Origin: CBDCWA01 sp046048295
Lineage (GTDB): Bacteria; Pseudomonadota; Alphaproteobacteria; Rhizobiales; Hyphomicrobiaceae
Direction of reading: 5' to 3'
Length of the DNA stretch: 8,571 bases
Assembly: GCA_046048295.1 (NCBI GenBank)
Contig: JBJOGJ010000171.1
Coordinates: 1-8,571 of the forward strand
In this document: piece after piece, positions 5,828 to 8,571 of the stretch
Layout: every line of letters begins with the position of its first letter
How positions within the stretch are numbered: position 1 is the stretch's first letter
Position numbers and translations under genes: made by a program
Notes under the pieces: model-generated
The model's database searches: none
What the model was told of the DNA's origin: nothing
What the model saw: only the letters and a program-made list of their open reading frames with translations

Positions 5828-8140
5828 GTGGCATCGATCGGCACGAAGCAGCCGCGCCTGCGCGACAGGGAACTGTTGTCCGGGCGCGGCAATTATGTCG
5901 ACGACGTGCAGCTGCCGGGTGGGCTGCACGCTGCATTCGTCCGGAGTACGCATGCTCACGCACGGATTGCCGGCATCGATGTGAGCACTGCGCTGGCGGT
6001 CGACGGTGTCGCCGCCGCATACACGGTCAAGGACATCGCGAAAGTTGCGGCGAGCGAGCGGATGACGCTCATCGCCGCACCGGTCCAGGCGAAGGTGGCG
6101 AATACTCCGTTCATCCTGGCGAAGTCCGAGGTGGCCTATGTCGGCGAGCTGATTGCGATCGTGCTGGCGGAAACGCGGCATCAGGCGGAAGACGGGGCCA
6201 ACGCGATCCTGGTCGACTACGAGCCGCTGGAGGTGGTCGTCGATCCGAGGAAGGCGATCGAGCCGGGCGCGCCACGCGTGCGTACGGAACTCGGTTCCAA
6301 TGTCTTCAACACCTATGACGTGGCCTATGGTGACATCGAGGCCGCATTCTCTGGCGATGTCGTGATCGTAAAGGATTCGATCTTCGTGCATCGGGGCGCG
6401 GGCCATCCGATGGAAGGCCGCGGCATCGTGGTCGAGAACCGGGCGCGCGAAGATGCAATGACGGTCTGGTCCTCGACGCAGATGCCGAACGATCTCTTCC
6501 AGGCGATCGTGGAGACCATCGGGATCGACGAAAACCGATTGCGCGTGATCACGCCCGATGTCGGCGGAGGATTCGGGCCGAAGTATTGCGTCTATCCGGA
6601 AGAACTCGCGGTGGTGTGCGCGGCGAAGCTGTCGGGGCGTTCGGTGAAGTGGATCGAGGACAGGCGCGAGCATTTCCTAGGCGCCATCCAGGAGCGCGAC
6701 CAGCACTGGGATGTCGAGATCGCCGTTACAAGGGATGGCAAACTGAAGGGCGTGCGCGGGCATCTCATACATTGCCAGGGTGCATACACCTTCAAGGCAG
6801 CAAACCTTCCCTACAACTCGGCTACCGCCGTGCCGGGCCCTTACATGCTGCCAGCATACAAGATGGACGTAACGGTGGCTTTCACCAACCGGATGCCGGT
6901 GTCGTCAGTGCGCGGGGCAGGCTATCCGCAGGCGGTATTCGTGATGGAGCGACTGATGGACCGGGCGGCGCAAGCGCTCGGACTGGATCGCGCGGAGATC
7001 CGGCGGCGCAATCTCATACCGCCAGAGAAGCTGCCTTATGAGAAGCCGCTGAAGGCACGCTCCGGGTCGGGTATCATCTACGACAGCGGCGACTATCCGG
7101 CAGCGCAGGCCCGGCTGCTCGAAGCCGCCGACTGGGAGCGCTTCAAGGTGCGGCAGGAGGCCGCGCGCAAAGAAGGCTGCTACCTTGGGATCGGACTGGC
7201 CAACGCAGTGAAGGGTACGGGACGCGGGCCGTTCGAATCCGGCAGTGTGCGCATTACGCCATCCGGCCGGGTGACCGTCATGACCGGTGCTGCCGAGATG
7301 GGCCAGGGGCTTACGACGGCGCTCGCCCAGATCGCGGCGGACGAACTCGGCATTAGGCCAGAGCAGGTGACCGTCGTGGCCGGCGACACGTCGATGACGC
7401 CGCTGGGGCTTGGCGGGTTTGCGAGCCGCCAGCTCGTGACGGCGGGATCGACAGTGAAGCTCTCAGCGATCGCTGTCGCGGAAAAGGCCAAGAAGCTTGC
7501 CTCTCACATTCTCGAGGCGGATGTAGCCGATCTCGAGCTGCGGAACGGCAGTGTCAGCGTCGTCGGTGCGCCGGGACACGGTGTAACGCTCGCCGAGATC
7601 GCGCGCCAGCTCCGGGGGGCCCCGGGCTATGCGTTTCCGGAGGGGCTCGATCCGGGGCTCGAGGCCGACGAGAAATGGCAGGCGGGTCCGCTCGCCTACG
7701 CCAACGTCTCACATGTCGCAGAGGTGGAGGTCGACATCGAGACGGGGCACGTCAGGTTGCTTCGTTTCCTTTCGATCCAGGATTCCGGCACGTTGATAAA
7801 TCCGGCATTGGTCGAGGGGCAGGTGCGCGGCGGCATCACACACGGCATCGGCAATGCGATGTTCGAGGTCATGAAATATGACGCGGAGGGCCAGCCGCAG
7901 ACGACGACATTTGCGGACTACCTGCTGGCGACGGCGCCGGAGATCCCACGCTTCGAGACCATGTACGAGCAGTCGCCGTCACCGTTCAATCCGCTCGGCG
8001 CGAAGGGCGTCGGCGAGGTTGGCACCATACCGGCTGCCGCTGCCGTGATCTCGGCGATCGAGGACGCCTTGTCACCGTTCGGTGCTCGGATATCGAAGGC
8101 GCCCATCGAGCCGGAAGATGTCCTGCGGCTGGTGGGCTAG
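5828..8140 (+). CDS. Xanthine dehydrogenase/CoxL-family molybdopterin-binding large subunit
   Basis: A 770-residue large subunit of a molybdenum hydroxylase, which adds a water-derived oxygen to an aromatic/heteroaromatic carbon or an aldehyde. The protein begins with the family pattern IGTKQPRLRDRELLSGRGNYVDD, then the a/b-hammerhead domain (about 15-130, with FVRSTHAHARI at 38-48). The two Moco-binding domains follow, with DVGGGFGPK (244-252), Moco-contacting MGQGLTTALAQ (491-501), and GAKGVGE (724-730), whose E730 is the expected catalytic base. The active-site loop reads VRGAGYPQ (361-368), not the AYRCSFR of true form I CO dehydrogenase, so CO oxidation is unlikely. It starts with GTG 11 bases after the UbiD stop, with only a weak GGGACGA upstream; the start agrees with the family N-terminus. 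Small 2Fe-2S and medium FAD subunits are absent on both sides. No signal peptide, so probably cytoplasmic. Confidence 0.93.
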   Translation: MASIGTKQPRLRDRELLSGRGNYVDDVQLPGGLHAAFVRSTHAHARIAGIDVSTALAVDGVAAAYTVKDIAKVAASERMTLIAAPVQAKVANTPFILAKSEVAYVGELIAIVLAETRHQAEDGANAILVDYEPLEVVVDPRKAIEPGAPRVRTELGSNVFNTYDVAYGDIEAAFSGDVVIVKDSIFVHRGAGHPMEGRGIVVENRAREDAMTVWSSTQMPNDLFQAIVETIGIDENRLRVITPDVGGGFGPKYCVYPEELAVVCAAKLSGRSVKWIEDRREHFLGAIQERDQHWDVEIAVTRDGKLKGVRGHLIHCQGAYTFKAANLPYNSATAVPGPYMLPAYKMDVTVAFTNRMPVSSVRGAGYPQAVFVMERLMDRAAQALGLDRAEIRRRNLIPPEKLPYEKPLKARSGSGIIYDSGDYPAAQARLLEAADWERFKVRQEAARKEGCYLGIGLANAVKGTGRGPFESGSVRITPSGRVTVMTGAAEMGQGLTTALAQIAADELGIRPEQVTVVAGDTSMTPLGLGGFASRQLVTAGSTVKLSAIAVAEKAKKLASHILEADVADLELRNGSVSVVGAPGHGVTLAEIARQLRGAPGYAFPEGLDPGLEADEKWQAGPLAYANVSHVAEVEVDIETGHVRLLRFLSIQDSGTLINPALVEGQVRGGITHGIGNAMFEVMKYDAEGQPQTTTFADYLLATAPEIPRFETMYEQSPSPFNPLGAKGVGEVGTIPAAAAVISAIEDALSPFGARISKAPIEPEDVLRLVG

Positions 8141-8233
8141 CATAGATCGCTGCTTTGCAAGCTTCCTGCGGCTGATCTACACTCCGGGCAACGGCTGCGG
8201 CGTCGAGAGCGCACAAACAAGCAGCCGATCGCT

Positions 8234-8239
8234 AGGAGG
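8234..8239 (+). promoter_or_regulatory. Strong ribosome binding site for the TctC-like gene
   Basis: AGGAGG lies 5 bases before the GTG at 8245 and 11 before the ATG at 8251. The spacing favours the GTG start, though the two proteins differ only by two residues at the N-terminus. Confidence 0.65.
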
Positions 8240-8244
8240 AAACT

Positions 8245-8571
8245 GTGGGCATGCGTATTGGCGGGCGTATTTTGCCTGCGTTGGCGGCTGTGGCCGCGTT
8301 GTCAGGGGTCGGTTCCGCGTCAGCAGAGACGGCAGCGGAATTCTACAAGGGCAAGAGCGTCGCATTCATCGTCGCCTCGGGGGCGGGCGGCGGCTACGAT
8401 CTCTATGCGCGCACGATTGCCCGAACATGGCCGAAGTACCTTGCCGGCAATCCGACAATCATCGTGCAGAATATGCCGGGCGCGAGCGGCGTCAGGGCGA
8501 TGAACTACGTCTATAACGTCGCTGCGAAGGACGGTACGGTTGTCGGCCTTCTCCAGAATTTCAGTTCGCTC
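8245..8571 (+). CDS. TctC/Bug-family periplasmic solute-binding protein (partial, 3' end beyond window)
   Basis: The first 109 residues of a tripartite tricarboxylate transporter (TTT) type substrate-binding protein; full members are about 320 residues, so about two thirds is missing. A signal peptide is evident: MRIGGR, a hydrophobic Ala/Leu/Val core, and an ASA|ET cleavage site after residue 27. The mature part begins EFYKGKSVAFIVASGAGGGYDLYARTIA in two adjoining blocks. The Gly-rich loop followed by Asp52 and Arg56 matches the first ligand-carboxylate-binding region of the family, and QNMPGASGVRAMNYVYN plus AAKDGTVVG match the next conserved blocks. Such proteins capture dicarboxylates, tricarboxylates, aromatic acids or unrelated ligands in the periplasm. 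It follows the Mo hydroxylase after a 104-base gap on the same strand, perhaps with its own promoter. The TctA/TctB membrane subunits are not in the window. Confidence 0.92.
   Translation, partial: MGMRIGGRILPALAAVAALSGVGSASAETAAEFYKGKSVAFIVASGAGGGYDLYARTIARTWPKYLAGNPTIIVQNMPGASGVRAMNYVYNVAAKDGTVVGLLQNFSSL

Noticed and set aside
5717..6673. Open frame (318 codons) antisense to the UbiD/Mo hydroxylase junction
   Set aside because: Spans two real genes on the other strand and shows typical antisense Arg/His/Asp composition.
8141..8244. Possible terminator between the Mo hydroxylase and TctC-like genes
   Set aside because: Only a loose, widely spaced GATCGCTGC/GCAGCCGATC symmetry is present; no compact stem with T-run.

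Overview
The window looks like part of a GC-rich proteobacterial chromosome, most likely an alphaproteobacterium. The main clue is the compact minus-strand order pgsA-moaD-moaE, a neighbour set I associate with alphaproteobacteria (where uvrC often sits next to pgsA). A tripartite tricarboxylate transporter (TTT) type binding protein and a carboxylate/aromatic catabolic gene set also fit such a metabolically versatile organism. Taxonomy is inference from gene order and protein style only.

Layout. Left edge (48-779, plus strand): an Asp/Glu racemase / maleate isomerase / arylmalonate decarboxylase-fold protein. By eye it lacks both catalytic cysteines of that superfamily. Positions 787-4154 form a minus-strand block. 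Read in its own direction (right to left) it holds pgsA, moaD and moaE (tightly coupled), a 48-residue small lipoprotein, a GT4-type glycosyltransferase, and a stand-alone groES whose C-terminus carries an Ala/Gly linker and a Cys/His/Asp-rich tail. A 210-bp divergent intergenic region (4155-4364) then separates this block from a plus-strand set. That set is a UbiD-family prFMN decarboxylase (4365-5816), a xanthine-dehydrogenase/CoxL-family molybdenum hydroxylase large subunit (5828-8140), and the start of a TctC/Bug-type periplasmic solute-binding protein cut by the window end (8245-8571).

How the genes may work together. The plus-strand set reads as an uptake-and-degradation cassette for an unidentified organic, possibly (hetero)aromatic, carboxylic acid: capture by a TctC-like protein, then decarboxylation by UbiD and hydroxylation by the Mo enzyme in an unknown order. 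The racemase-fold protein at the left edge belongs to a family that often acts on the same kinds of acids, but the housekeeping block separates it from the rest. MoaD and MoaE together form molybdopterin synthase, which makes the cofactor the Mo hydroxylase needs; their closeness here may be coincidental, because the pgsA-moaD-moaE order is housekeeping. The Mo hydroxylase has no small 2Fe-2S or FAD subunit in the window, UbiD has no UbiX partner, and GroES has no GroEL.

The most unusual items are the GroES with a putative metal-binding tail, the cysteine-less racemase-fold enzyme, and the orphan Mo large subunit directly behind UbiD. No RNA genes, CRISPR arrays, insertion sequences or large repeats were seen.
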